Of a stretch of 64,000 bases of DNA, positions 46,221-55,065 are shown piece by piece (within the stretch, counting starts at the first letter, position 1; each line of letters opens with the position of its first letter). This stretch comes from Ruminococcus sp. Its GTDB lineage: Bacteria; Bacillota; Clostridia; Lachnospirales; Lachnospiraceae. Under the pieces are notes generated by a model. That model ran no database searches and was not told the DNA's origin. It was given only the letters and a program-made list of their open reading frames with translations. The position numbers were made by a program, and so were the translations under genes. The stretch covers positions 1-64,000 of the forward strand of contig JACERV010000030.1 in assembly GCA_013911065.1 (NCBI GenBank), written 5' to 3'.

Positions 46221-46495
46221 AAAAAAATACCCTTATCCCTCACAATAAACTATTGCAGGGACAAGAGTATGAATCATCAAAACTCCTGCGGTGCCACCCA
46301 GCTTGATGCATCTTGTGCATCCTCTCATGCATACTGGCATATGCTGACTTTATTAACGGAGTACTCTCTCCGGCTCACCTACTGAATCCTTCAGTTCGCC
46401 CTCAGAAGCCCATTCCCAAATATCTTCTCCTGCCGCAATCCCACCGCCTGCGGCTCTCTGTTTGGTAAGTATAAAAGGTACTTGCTCTTCCTCAT
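46221..46495 (-). ncRNA. T-box leader, tryptophan-specific
   Basis: On the minus strand the leader has a stem I region (GAAGAGCAAGTACC near 46490 and GAGAGCCGCAGG) and a probable specifier UGG (Trp) in ATATTTGGGAATGGG around 46420. The T-box sequence GGGTGGCACCGCAGGAG ends near 46283. A terminator hairpin at 46221-46270 has arms CTTGTCCCTGCAATA and TATTGTGAGGGATAAG and then seven T. Uncharged tRNA-Trp would favour antitermination and trpB2 expression. Confidence 0.9.
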
Positions 46496-46617
46496 AGGTT
46501 TAAAAAGACTTTAGCATGGTAAATTAAAAATGTCAACAGTTTTATACTATAATTTATTGATACCTCTTATAGTATAAAATTGTTGACTTCATTATACGAG
46601 CTTTTATATAATTTTTA

Positions 46618-46974
46618 TTATGCGATCTTTGCTTTTGCAACGTCAGCCAGTGTAGCGAATCCTTCTTTGTCGCTTACTGCCAGCTCTGCCAGCATTTTTC
46701 TGTTCATATCAACATCAGCCAGCTTCAGCCCATGCATAAACTTGCTGTAGGACAGACCGTTCATTCTTGCAGCCGCATTGATACGTGCAATCCATAACTG
46801 TCTCATCTGACGTTTACGCTGTTTTCTTCCTGCGTAAGAAGATGTGAGTGCTCTCATAACAGACTGTTTTGCAACTCTGTATTGTTTGGAGCGTGCGCCT
46901 CTATATCCTTTTGCTAATTTTAAAGTCCTGTTATGTTTTTTCTTAGCGTTCATTCCGCCTTTAATTCTTGCCAT
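46618..46974 (-). CDS. rplT: 50S ribosomal protein L20
   Basis: A 118-residue, strongly basic protein beginning MARIKGGMNAKKKHNR, with the L20 signature through RQLWIARINAAARMNGLSYS. It binds 23S rRNA early in 50S assembly and can repress its own operon through the leader of infC. It is third in infC-rpmI-rplT and follows rpmI by 31 bases. Confidence 0.98.
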   Translation of the reverse strand: MARIKGGMNAKKKHNRTLKLAKGYRGARSKQYRVAKQSVMRALTSSYAGRKQRKRQMRQLWIARINAAARMNGLSYSKFMHGLKLADVDMNRKMLAELAVSDKEGFATLADVAKAKIA

Positions 46975-47005
46975 TTCTTAATCCTCCTTCATCCACTTCC
47001 AAATC

Positions 47006-47203
47006 TTAAAGATATGGTAATACTTTCTTCATGTTTTTTACATTTGTAGCATCTGTGATAGCCGGCTGTCTAAGATTTCTTTTTCTCTTGGCCGACTTCT
47101 TGGTTAAGATATGGCTTTTATATGCTTTGCTTCTTTTCAGCTTTCCTGTACCTGTTACTTTAAAGCGTTTTGCTGCCGCTCTATTTGTTTTAATTTTTGG
47201 CAT
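47006..47203 (-). CDS. rpmI: 50S ribosomal protein L35
   Basis: A 65-residue basic protein starting [20 protein letters not shown], the L35 hallmark. The start at 47203 is chosen because AAGGAGG lies eight bases upstream; an earlier in-frame ATG (47221) would add six atypical residues. It is the second gene of the infC operon. Confidence 0.97.
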   Translation of the reverse strand: MPKIKTNRAAAKRFKVTGTGKLKRSKAYKSHILTKKSAKRKRNLRQPAITDATNVKNMKKVLPYL

Positions 47204-47263
47204 GATAATTTCCTCCTTCATTGTGCGCTTGACTTGGGTGCCAAAACACCCGTAGATTTATTT

Positions 47264-47770
47264 TTAACGTTTTTCAGTTAAAACCATGCTCATATTTCTG
47301 CCTTCTAATTTTGCTGGTTTTTCTACAGACGCAACGTCTTCCAGCAAAGCGGCAAAATCGTCTAGAATGTGCTTGCTCTGATGTATATGCGCCATCTCTC
47401 TTCCACGGAAACGCAAGGTTACTTTTACTTTATTGCCTTTTGTAATAAACTTCTTTGCATTGTTCACTTTTGTAGTCAAGTCATTGGTATCAATATTCGG
47501 TGATAAACGTACTTCCTTCAATTCGACAGTCTTCTGCTTTTTCTTGGCCTCTTTATCCTTACGTGTCTGCTCATATTTGTACTTGCCATAATCAATAATC
47601 TTGCAGACCGGTGGTTTCGCCATCGGTGCAATCTTCACCAAATCAAGCTCTGCATCCATAGCCATCTTCAGGGCATCCTTAGATGACATGATTCCTAATT
47701 GTTCCCCATCCTCACTGACCAAACGGACTTCCTTGTCTCTGATCTGCTCATTAATCATTAAATCGCTAAT
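47264..47770 (-). CDS. infC: Translation initiation factor IF-3
   Basis: About 168 residues. The N-terminal domain (INEQIRDKEVRLV, YGKYKYEQTRKDKEAKKKQK) and the C-terminal domain (VKEVRLSPNIDTNDL) are typical of IF-3, which prevents subunit joining and proofreads start codons. An AUU at 47768-47770 lies nine bases after GGAGG and gives ISDLMINEQIR, aligning with other Firmicute IF-3 N-termini. The ATG four codons later is 21 bases from that Shine-Dalgarno and is less likely. An AUU start is the known basis of IF-3 autoregulation elsewhere. Confidence 0.93.
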   Translation of the reverse strand: MSDLMINEQIRDKEVRLVSEDGEQLGIMSSKDALKMAMDAELDLVKIAPMAKPPVCKIIDYGKYKYEQTRKDKEAKKKQKTVELKEVRLSPNIDTNDLTTKVNNAKKFITKGNKVKVTLRFRGREMAHIHQSKHILDDFAALLEDVASVEKPAKLEGRNMSMVLTEKR

Positions 47771-48030
47771 TGTCGTATACCTCCGTTAAATGAATTTCCT
47801 CTAGCTTCCTTCTGCGAAAGCAAATCAAAAACTTCCACAGGACTTTCCCGAAAACAGGAAAGAATCCTCATTACATAAAAAAACGAGTGAACATTCTCCA
47901 CTCGTATTTTGGCATACATACTTTTCCGCCGGAAAACTATGTGAACGCTTCAATATCAAACCAATAGTCACCCAATTGTGCTATGGTGAGAGTGGATACT
48001 CTGCTTTGTTTTTGCTTCACGCAAAATATA
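47771..48030 (-). ncRNA. infC operon leader (L20-type), with terminator
   Basis: About 250 bases upstream of infC hold several complementary segments and, on the minus strand, CACCATAGCACAATTGGGTG and a neighbouring GACTATTGG, which look like a structured r-protein leader. A terminator at 47877-47905 (CGAGTG-GAGAATGTT-CACTCG then seven T) sits before the gene. This fits L20-controlled premature termination. No coding sequence is seen from 48031 to 48186. Confidence 0.7.
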
Positions 48031-48186
48031 AGTTATCATATTTTCCGATAAATGTCAACATATTTTCCGGTAATATTTAATAACATCTATTATAAATTTA
48101 AATTCTGCCGCTTAACAAAAGCACTGCCGGGCAGGTACCGGACCTTATATCAGCCTCCCCGCCCAGGCTTTATTGTCTGCCGGTTC

Positions 48187-49050
48187 TTAACGCTCATTTC
48201 CCATGAAGAAAAGCGCTACAACACCAGGACCTGTATGACTTCCGATTACTGTGCCTATATTGTTAATTAAAACTTCTTTTGCCCCCAGCTTTTCCTTTGC
48301 AAGGCCTGCTACGTACTCGGCATCTTCGATACAATCACCATGTGTAATCATGATCATCTCGTTTTCCCAGCCTTTTGATTGAGCTGCTGCCATATCTACT
48401 ATTTTATTCAGGGATTTCTTTCTTCCCCGTTCTTTCGCAATTACCTGTAACTTGCCTTCGTTATCCACATGGATAATGGGCTTAATCTGCACCATAGTCC
48501 CCACAATTGCAGTGGCCTTTGACACCCTTCCCCCGCGGTGCAGGTGATTCAGGTCATCTACGGTGACATTATGGCAGATATGAAGCTTGTTCTCTTCCAC
48601 CCACCGGGAGATTTCGTCAATGTTCTTACCTTTTTCCTTCAGCTCAAGCACCTTGTAAAGGAGAAGGCCTTCTCCGAGACACGCACACAGCGTATCAATG
48701 ATGATAATCTTTGCCTCAGGATATTCTTCCGCAAGTTCCTCACCTGCAATTCTCATACTGTTAAAAGTACCGCTCAGGCTGGAAGAAAAGCCCAAATGAA
48801 GAATATCTTTTCCTTCCTTCAAAAATGGCTCTAAAATTCCCTTTGCTTCCTCAGGATTCACTTGAGATGTGACTGACATATGCCCTTCTCTCAGCTTTGC
48901 AAAAAATTCTTTGCCGGTAAGTCCCTGCATATCTGTATAGGTTTCCCCGTCAATCGTATATTTTAAAGGAATAACCTGTACATTCCTCTCCTCTAACCAT
49001 TCTTTCGGTAAATCAACGGTACTGTTTACTGAAACTACAAATTCTCTCAT
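48187..49050 (-). CDS. DegV-family lipid-binding protein
   Basis: About 287 residues from the ATG at 49050, six bases after AGGAGG; the longer upstream frame is not supported. DegV/DAK-like domain features are VSVNSTVDLPKEWLEERNV, SVTSQVNPEEAKG and LGFSSSLSGTFNSMRIAGEEL. The C-terminus has NIGTVIGSHTGPGVVALFF. Family members bind a fatty acid and act as FakB-type partners of the FakA fatty acid kinase, feeding phospholipid synthesis. No FakA is in the window, so the precise ligand is unknown. It is monocistronic. Confidence 0.9.
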   Translation of the reverse strand: MREFVVSVNSTVDLPKEWLEERNVQVIPLKYTIDGETYTDMQGLTGKEFFAKLREGHMSVTSQVNPEEAKGILEPFLKEGKDILHLGFSSSLSGTFNSMRIAGEELAEEYPEAKIIIIDTLCACLGEGLLLYKVLELKEKGKNIDEISRWVEENKLHICHNVTVDDLNHLHRGGRVSKATAIVGTMVQIKPIIHVDNEGKLQVIAKERGRKKSLNKIVDMAAAQSKGWENEMIMITHGDCIEDAEYVAGLAKEKLGAKEVLINNIGTVIGSHTGPGVVALFFMGNER

Positions 49051-49240
49051 ACCCGTCCTCCTGTATTCCATTTTCCTTATCATACCATCTTTTTCCCTTT
49101 TAGGCAAAAATTTTTTAGTCTCAGAAGAGCAGAGAATTCCGATTTAATGCCCCTGAATTGCAATCATTCACAGAAAATGTTATATTTCTAATAGGATATT
49201 TTGAAAATATCTTATTTTAAGAAAGTGAGGCTATCTGTTT

Positions 49241-50104
49241 ATGAAAAAAATACTCAATAAGACTGGAGGCATCTTACTTTGTCTGCTTCCTTTTATCGCA
49301 GGAATCATACTGCAATATATTCTAAGTTTTATCTGTATGCTATTTCAGGCCGTTTTTATGTATTTTGATTCCCCCGGATTCCAGCTTCAAAATTACATGG
49401 ATAGTCTGATGACCAGCAATTTTAATACACTTGTTATGTTTTCTTACGGGATAACTGCTGCCCTTTTGATGGGAATATGGTATTTTATATCAGCCGTTCC
49501 CCGTCATATGCCTAAACGAAGACCGGGCCAGATTTTCCATGTAAAAACAATCATCGGCATTATTTTGCTGGTTCCGGCCTTGCAGTCCATTATTTCTTAT
49601 TTTATTAGTTTTATTTCCATATTGAAACCTTCCTGGTATTCTGCTTATGACAGCCTGATGGAAAGTGCGGGAATGGATGATATCACAATACTTCTCGCTC
49701 TTTACTCCTTGATTGTTGCGCCTGTCTGCGAAGAATTGATTTTCCGGGGTGTTACACTGCATTACGCACAAAAGGTATTTCCCTTCTGGGCTGCCAACCT
49801 TTTGCAGTCGCTTCTTTTCGGGCTGTACCATATGAATCTGGTACAGGGGATTTATGCATTTCTGGTAGGACTTTTCTGTGGATATATTTTTCATGCGGGA
49901 CTGAGCATATACCTGTCCATAGCATACCATATACTGTTTAATCTGTGGGGCACCTGGCTGTATCAGCTCTTTTACACAGGAGACAGCCTCCTGATTCACG
50001 TCATGCAGTTTGCCGCCGCTTTACTGGCTATGGGATATGGACTTCTTTTGTGCAAAAAAGGAGCTCCCTCCAGGGAGCATCCTGATAAACTTCCATTACT
50101 GTAA
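49241..50104 (+). CDS. CPBP-family intramembrane metalloprotease
   Basis: A 287-residue membrane protein with about eight hydrophobic helices. The CPBP (CAAX/Abi) catalytic motifs are present: EELIFRG near residue 166, FGLYHMN near 193, and the later SIAYHILFN. The family includes prenyl-protein and bacteriocin-immunity proteases; the bacterial substrate here is unknown. It is convergent with spoVAF and their ends overlap by nine bases. It starts after GTGAGG and a ten-base spacer. Confidence 0.88.
   Translation: MKKILNKTGGILLCLLPFIAGIILQYILSFICMLFQAVFMYFDSPGFQLQNYMDSLMTSNFNTLVMFSYGITAALLMGIWYFISAVPRHMPKRRPGQIFHVKTIIGIILLVPALQSIISYFISFISILKPSWYSAYDSLMESAGMDDITILLALYSLIVAPVCEELIFRGVTLHYAQKVFPFWAANLLQSLLFGLYHMNLVQGIYAFLVGLFCGYIFHAGLSIYLSIAYHILFNLWGTWLYQLFYTGDSLLIHVMQFAAALLAMGYGLLLCKKGAPSREHPDKLPLL
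50054..50079 (-). terminator. spoVAF terminator inside the convergent CPBP gene
   Basis: On the minus strand GCTCCCT-GG-AGGGAGC is followed by TCC and six T, a compact intrinsic terminator. It lies within the last 50 bases of the plus-strand protease gene and just beyond the spoVAF stop. Confidence 0.75.
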
Positions 50105-51463
50105 TTTTACATTTAAAAAGTTTCTTCCCGATAAGGTTTTATTAAACACAAGGAAACAGATTACTACAATACAGCCAATGATGAAGCCTATTCCGTTAAA
50201 ACATGCTGTCAATATCAAAAGCTGAAGGCGCATGAATTTCAATGCATATCCCAATTCAAAGTTAGGCTGTGTATAATTTGCAACCGCCACAAAGGCCATA
50301 TATAGCATAATTTCTGCGTTGAACCATCCTGACTTTACGGAAAACTCGCCCATAACAAGACCGGCAATCACACTCAGAGGCATACTGAGCATAGTCGGTG
50401 TGCTTAATGCAGCAAGCCGCAGCCCATCTATGGATAACTCCAGTATGAGTAACTGAAAAATCAAAGGAATATTAACGGTATCTTTCACTGCCACAAAAGA
50501 AAATATATCTGGAAGCCATTGAGGGTTTTGCATAAAAAAGAGAAATACAGGCGTTAAAAATACAGTAAGAAGAGTAACTAACACCCTGGTTATTTTTAAA
50601 TAAAGCCCTGTCATTGAAGGGAAATAATAATCATTGGCTTCTTCAATCATATCCAGAATAGATGTAGGTAAAATCATTGCAGACGGCGAATTATCCACCA
50701 TAATCACGACCTTCCCCTCTAAAAGACATGCGGCAGCCGTATCAGGTCTTTCTGTGAACTTAAATTTGGGGAAGGGGTTAAACCACTTTCTTTTAAACAT
50801 CGCCTCTGCCAGTGTCTGCTGGTTCATCCGTAAATCATCTACCTGAAGCTGGTTGATACGGTTCCGGACATTTTTCAGCAGCTCCTGATCTACCCTGTCA
50901 GACATATAGCAAAGTGCAATATCCGTTCTGGTCGTCTGTCCCGCTTCTGTCATCTCCATAATCAGATGAGGGTCCCTGATACGCCTGCGCATCAGCGCCG
51001 TATTAAATACAATCGTCTCAACAAACCCGTCTCTTGAACCGCGGAGGGATTTGTCCTTGTCTGGTTCCGTCACGCTTCTTGCCGGGTAGGTCCGGCAGTC
51101 AATGGCAATACATACCTCATACCCCTCGATAAACAGACAGGTAATTCCAGACAGAACATTTCTCACTACCTGGTCAAAGCTGGAAATAATGTCCACCTCA
51201 ACGTAGGGAATATATTTCTGCGAAAATGAAGTGGCATCCTTTGGCATATCCTTATCTTTTATAGCGAAGAATGTAGTCATAATCTTCAGCATAGTCTCAT
51301 CCTTCATGAATCCGTCAATAAAATAAAAGGATGCTGACTTCCCGCCAACTATCATATCTCTTTGGATTACATCAAAACTTTCCTGCACCGGCAGGATCTG
51401 ATTCATATATTCTATATTTGCCTGAAAAGAACTGCCGACCTTTTTCGTACTTTTCTCAATCAT
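50096..51463 (-). CDS. spoVAF: Spore germination protein, GerA family, SpoVAF-like
   Basis: A 455-residue GerA-type protein: a soluble N-terminal half of about 270 residues, then five to six membrane helices. Blocks such as RGSRDGFVETIVFNTALMRR and NPFPKFKFTERPDTAAACLL match SpoVAF especially well. SpoVAF belongs to the inner-membrane germination machinery of spores and is usually encoded inside spoVA operons. Here it stands alone, with no spoVA or gerAB/gerAC partner nearby. It could instead be an orphan germinant receptor A subunit. Confidence 0.87.
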   Translation of the reverse strand: MIEKSTKKVGSSFQANIEYMNQILPVQESFDVIQRDMIVGGKSASFYFIDGFMKDETMLKIMTTFFAIKDKDMPKDATSFSQKYIPYVEVDIISSFDQVVRNVLSGITCLFIEGYEVCIAIDCRTYPARSVTEPDKDKSLRGSRDGFVETIVFNTALMRRRIRDPHLIMEMTEAGQTTRTDIALCYMSDRVDQELLKNVRNRINQLQVDDLRMNQQTLAEAMFKRKWFNPFPKFKFTERPDTAAACLLEGKVVIMVDNSPSAMILPTSILDMIEEANDYYFPSMTGLYLKITRVLVTLLTVFLTPVFLFFMQNPQWLPDIFSFVAVKDTVNIPLIFQLLILELSIDGLRLAALSTPTMLSMPLSVIAGLVMGEFSVKSGWFNAEIMLYMAFVAVANYTQPNFELGYALKFMRLQLLILTACFNGIGFIIGCIVVICFLVFNKTLSGRNFLNVKLQ

Positions 51464-51648
51464 AAATAAATACCCCCTTGTAAAGCAGACATTCGCAATC
51501 CGCTATGCTACTTGCTCATGAACCCATGTTGCTTTGCAACTTGTGTTCACATAATGGCTTATGGATATAATACCCAAAGCCTGCCAAATTATAAGCATAT
51601 TTTGAAAAGAGGAGTATTCGGTTAATAGGGCCGCTTGGCCCGTCATTT

Positions 51649-52170
51649 TTATTTTCCAGTCTGAGTGGTGCTTCCGAAGCCGCCGTTTCTGACTGCCGCA
51701 GCATCGTCATCTACTGTAATTCCATATTCTACGAATATGCCCTGCATGAAGCCTTCTCCTTTGCCGATATCCACGGTTTTTTCTTCTTTGGTGTCATTCG
51801 TTATTTTGGAGAACATATGTCCTTCATTGTCAGAATAAAAATAATCACTGTCTATGATTCCTACTGTGTTGTTTAACTGCAATCTATACTTGAATCCAAG
51901 TCCGCTTCTCGGATAACATTTCAGGACCCAGCCTTCTTCCATTTCTGCACGGATTCCGGTGGGTACCTTGATTGTCTCGCCGGGCTGTAGTACCAGACGG
52001 ACCGGGGTATAAAAATCATAGCCCGCGGAACCGGAGGTTGCTCTTTTCGGAAGCTTAATATCCTCATATATTTTCTGGATTTCCGCCTCGTCTTCCGGTC
52101 CAAACGTATCTATCCAGTCCTTTTTAAATTGTTCAAGACTTACTTTATGAAATTTTGCGATTTTCTGCAT
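51649..52170 (-). CDS. dut: dUTP diphosphatase
   Basis: A 173-residue trimeric-type dUTPase that hydrolyses dUTP to dUMP. The five motifs are in order: ATSGSAGYDFY, PRSGLGFK, NTVGIIDSDYFY, KGEGFMQGIFVEY and RNGGFGSTTQTG. The N-terminal 40 residues and an insertion after motif 3 are longer than in the minimal enzyme. AGGAGAG precedes the ATG. It lies 53 bases after nrdG and probably belongs to the same nucleotide-metabolism operon. The adjacent 51464-51648 contains no gene. Confidence 0.93.
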   Translation of the reverse strand: MQKIAKFHKVSLEQFKKDWIDTFGPEDEAEIQKIYEDIKLPKRATSGSAGYDFYTPVRLVLQPGETIKVPTGIRAEMEEGWVLKCYPRSGLGFKYRLQLNNTVGIIDSDYFYSDNEGHMFSKITNDTKEEKTVDIGKGEGFMQGIFVEYGITVDDDAAAVRNGGFGSTTQTGK

Positions 52171-52223
52171 GGTGTCTCTCTCCTAATGAAATTTCTCAGT
52201 CTTCTCTGCAGCCTCTTTTATTT

Positions 52224-52715
52224 TTAAGAATCGTGCAGCACGATTTTCTGATTGCCAAGGCTGTCCTGTACATTAATTACTTTTTGGTTCGCACTGCCTT
52301 TCCAGTGAAGCTTTGTATCTTTCTGGTCAATTTCAAACCTTCCGTCTACTACTACATCCAGATATTTCATAACAGACAGGTCTTTAATTTCATCCCACTC
52401 ATATCCTGTGTAAAGCCACTGGGTTTTATCCGGAAACTTTTCCGAGATTTCCTTTGACAGTTTTGTAATACAGGCTCTGTTGGAAACAAACAGCGGATCT
52501 CCTCCGCTGTATGTTATACCACTTATATAGTCTTTTTCAAGCTGCTCAAATATTTCCTTTTTCGCTTTCTGATCAAATATAAGTCCTCCGTCAGGGTCCC
52601 ATGTGACAGGATTATGACATTCCCTGCATCCATGGGAACAGCCTGCTACCCAGAGAACGACCCGCAGTCCATCACCGTTGAGCATATCGTCTTTTGTAAT
52701 GTTGTGATACTGCAT
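52224..52715 (-). CDS. nrdG: Anaerobic ribonucleotide reductase activating protein
   Basis: About 163 residues from the ATG at 52715, immediately after the nrdD stop, with AAAGGAAA upstream inside nrdD. The radical-SAM motif is CSHGCRECHNP (CxxxCxxC) and binds the 4Fe-4S cluster. It uses S-adenosylmethionine to install the glycyl radical on NrdD. YSGGDPLFV, the GGE-like SAM motif, follows. It is coupled with nrdD, as is usual. Confidence 0.95.
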   Translation of the reverse strand: MQYHNITKDDMLNGDGLRVVLWVAGCSHGCRECHNPVTWDPDGGLIFDQKAKKEIFEQLEKDYISGITYSGGDPLFVSNRACITKLSKEISEKFPDKTQWLYTGYEWDEIKDLSVMKYLDVVVDGRFEIDQKDTKLHWKGSANQKVINVQDSLGNQKIVLHDS

Positions 52716-52716
52716 G

Positions 52717-54837
52717 TTACATACTTTTCCTTTCTGCGATTTCCGCCATTTTGGCGTCATTAAGCCTTGTGTCTCCTTTTACGCGGGAATAAGACAAATA
52801 TCCGTTCATTCTGTCTATCTTTGTCAGATTTTTACTGCCGCACTGGGGGCATACATCCATATCCAGTTCTTGATGACCGCAGTCATCACAATAGGAAAGG
52901 GAAAGGTTTACTCCTTCATAATACCCTTTTGCCATAGCCCGTCTGACAAGGGATTTCACAGCTTCTATATTATAGTTGATCGGATACTTCACATATTGAA
53001 TCTTGCCGCCGTTGCTCAGATTCCAGAACCGTCCTTCCAAATCCTGCTTCTCAATCGGTGTAAGTTCCTCACTTACATGGCAGTGGAAGCTGTTGCTTAC
53101 ATATTCTCTGTCAGATACATTTTCTATAATTCCATACTTTTTACGGAACTGCTGCACCTGCACCCCGCAGAGATTTTCAGCCGGTGTACCGTAGATAGCA
53201 TACAGATGTCCGTCTTCCCTCTTAAATGCATTGATTCTATCATTGATGTAAGTCAGCGTATCCAGTGCAAAGGCGCCGTCCTCCGCCAGAGATTTTTGGT
53301 TGTGGAGCTGCTGCAGCTCGTTTAAAGCTGTAATGCCAAAAGATGCTGTTGCTGCTTTGAGGAGAGGCTTTATCTTATCATATAGCCCTAAATTCCCTCC
53401 ATAGAAACCACCCTCACAATATGCCAGAGGGTTGGTGGACGCCTTTAATTCTCCCAAATAAGCATAAGTTCTCTGGTGAAGCTTTCGAATCAGGTTCAGA
53501 TAATAGTCCAGAACCTCGAAGAACGGCTTGCTCTCCTGCTTGGCTTTTGCATATATCATAGGCAGGTTCAGACTGATGGCCCCAATGTTAAATCTACCGA
53601 CAAATACCGGCTCATCCTTCTCATCTGCCGGCTCCATGCCCCCGCTTTCATACCACGGGGATAAAAATGCCCTGCAGCCCATGGGACTGATAATCTTGCC
53701 ATATTTTTTATATATGCTTGGCACATATCCCTCTCCGCTCAGACTGAGCCAGTCAGGATACATGGTCCTTCTGGAGCATTCAATACCTGCTTCAAACAAA
53801 TCTTCCAGCGGCTTTCCCGGACCATGAAGGTTCTCATCGTATAAAAATACAATTTTAGGGAAAAGCACCGGCTTCTTATGTCCTTCTTTGCCCTGCCCTT
53901 TTCGGCGAACTTCCAGCATTTTAAAGGTTGCCAGCTTGCCATATATACTAGTGCGTGTCCCGGCTGTCACTGTGATAAACGGATAGTCCCCGCGGCTGGA
54001 AGAAACAGAATTGAACTTGTATTCCCATCCCTGGAATCCCTGCTCCATCTCCCGCTCCAAATCCTTCCATGCAATCTCTTCCGCCTTTTCCTGTGAAAGC
54101 CCCAGTCCATTGTATTTTTCAAGCAGGCGCTGATGAGATCTTTCCGCATATGGCTCCAGAATCTCATCCACACTTGGTACAGTAAAACCTCCGTACTGCT
54201 GGCTTGCTGCACTTAAAACAATATCTCCGATAACATCAAAGGCCGTATCCAGCGTCTTAGGTTCGTTATACCACAGGTTCCCCATCTCAAATCCACCGCT
54301 TAATACACTTTTTACGTCAAAAAGACAGCAGTTCATTGTATCTCTTCTGGCAGACATATCATGAATATAAATATAACCTTCACGAATTGCCTGTATCTCC
54401 TCTACTGTAAGGAAAAACTTCTTGTACAATTCTTTGTTCAGTTCATTAAAAATCAGGCTTCTCTTTGTAGATACAAGGGCACTGTCTGTATTGCTGTTCT
54501 CTTTATCCCCTATATACATGATAGACTGACTCTTTTTATACACCTCGTCTAACATCTGTACGAAATCCTGCTTGTAGTTCCGGTAATCCCTGTAACTTTT
54601 CGCTACAACCGGATTCACTTTTTCCAGAGCGCCCTCCACTATATTGTGCATCTCTGCAATAGGGATATCTGCAATATTCATAGAGTTTGCTTTTTCCTCT
54701 ACAAACTGGCAGATATAATCCAGCTCCTGGTCTGTAAATCTGATTAAAGCGCGGTAAGCTGACTTATTTACTGCTACCACTACCTTCTGTACATTAAAAT
54801 CCTCTTTTGTCCCATCCTTTTTTATAATCCTCAACAT
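52717..54837 (-). CDS. nrdD: Anaerobic ribonucleoside-triphosphate reductase
   Basis: A 706-residue class III reductase, which makes deoxynucleotides without oxygen. An ATP-cone regulatory domain occupies residues 1-95 (RIIKKDGTKEDFNVQKVV). The barrel core follows, then a C-terminal zinc site CDDCGHQ...VCPQCGSKN and the glycyl-radical loop MNGYLSYSRVKG. The motif is a variant of the common RVxGYL. It is first in nrdD-nrdG-dut. The promoter region carries two NrdR-like boxes, so repression by NrdR is expected. Confidence 0.95.
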   Translation of the reverse strand: MLRIIKKDGTKEDFNVQKVVVAVNKSAYRALIRFTDQELDYICQFVEEKANSMNIADIPIAEMHNIVEGALEKVNPVVAKSYRDYRNYKQDFVQMLDEVYKKSQSIMYIGDKENSNTDSALVSTKRSLIFNELNKELYKKFFLTVEEIQAIREGYIYIHDMSARRDTMNCCLFDVKSVLSGGFEMGNLWYNEPKTLDTAFDVIGDIVLSAASQQYGGFTVPSVDEILEPYAERSHQRLLEKYNGLGLSQEKAEEIAWKDLEREMEQGFQGWEYKFNSVSSSRGDYPFITVTAGTRTSIYGKLATFKMLEVRRKGQGKEGHKKPVLFPKIVFLYDENLHGPGKPLEDLFEAGIECSRRTMYPDWLSLSGEGYVPSIYKKYGKIISPMGCRAFLSPWYESGGMEPADEKDEPVFVGRFNIGAISLNLPMIYAKAKQESKPFFEVLDYYLNLIRKLHQRTYAYLGELKASTNPLAYCEGGFYGGNLGLYDKIKPLLKAATASFGITALNELQQLHNQKSLAEDGAFALDTLTYINDRINAFKREDGHLYAIYGTPAENLCGVQVQQFRKKYGIIENVSDREYVSNSFHCHVSEELTPIEKQDLEGRFWNLSNGGKIQYVKYPINYNIEAVKSLVRRAMAKGYYEGVNLSLSYCDDCGHQELDMDVCPQCGSKNLTKIDRMNGYLSYSRVKGDTRLNDAKMAEIAERKSM

Positions 54838-54864
54838 GGCTGACTCTCCCTTCTAGTTGCTGTT

Positions 54865-54912
54865 TTTCTATATTTAGTGTTTGCCGCTCTTGCAACAAAC
54901 TATATAATGTAT
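54865..54912. promoter_or_regulatory. Pair of NrdR-box-like sites upstream of nrdD
   Basis: Against the NrdR consensus ACACWATATATWGTGT, bases 54865-54880 match at 12 of 16 positions and 54897-54912 at 13 of 16. The starts are 32 bases apart, three helical turns, which is the usual NrdR spacing. They lie just upstream of nrdD, where repression is expected. Counts were made by eye. Confidence 0.7.
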
Positions 54913-55065
54913 CGGTACAAATAATACTACCACTTTACAGCATACAGAGTCAATACAGAAACTTTCACAAAAAAAGGGGGGTTTTTCTAAGGAAATTTTG
55001 TTCCATAAAAACAATGGGCGTATTACCGCTATTTCCAGATCATCCCACCTTGATTCACCTTTAAT

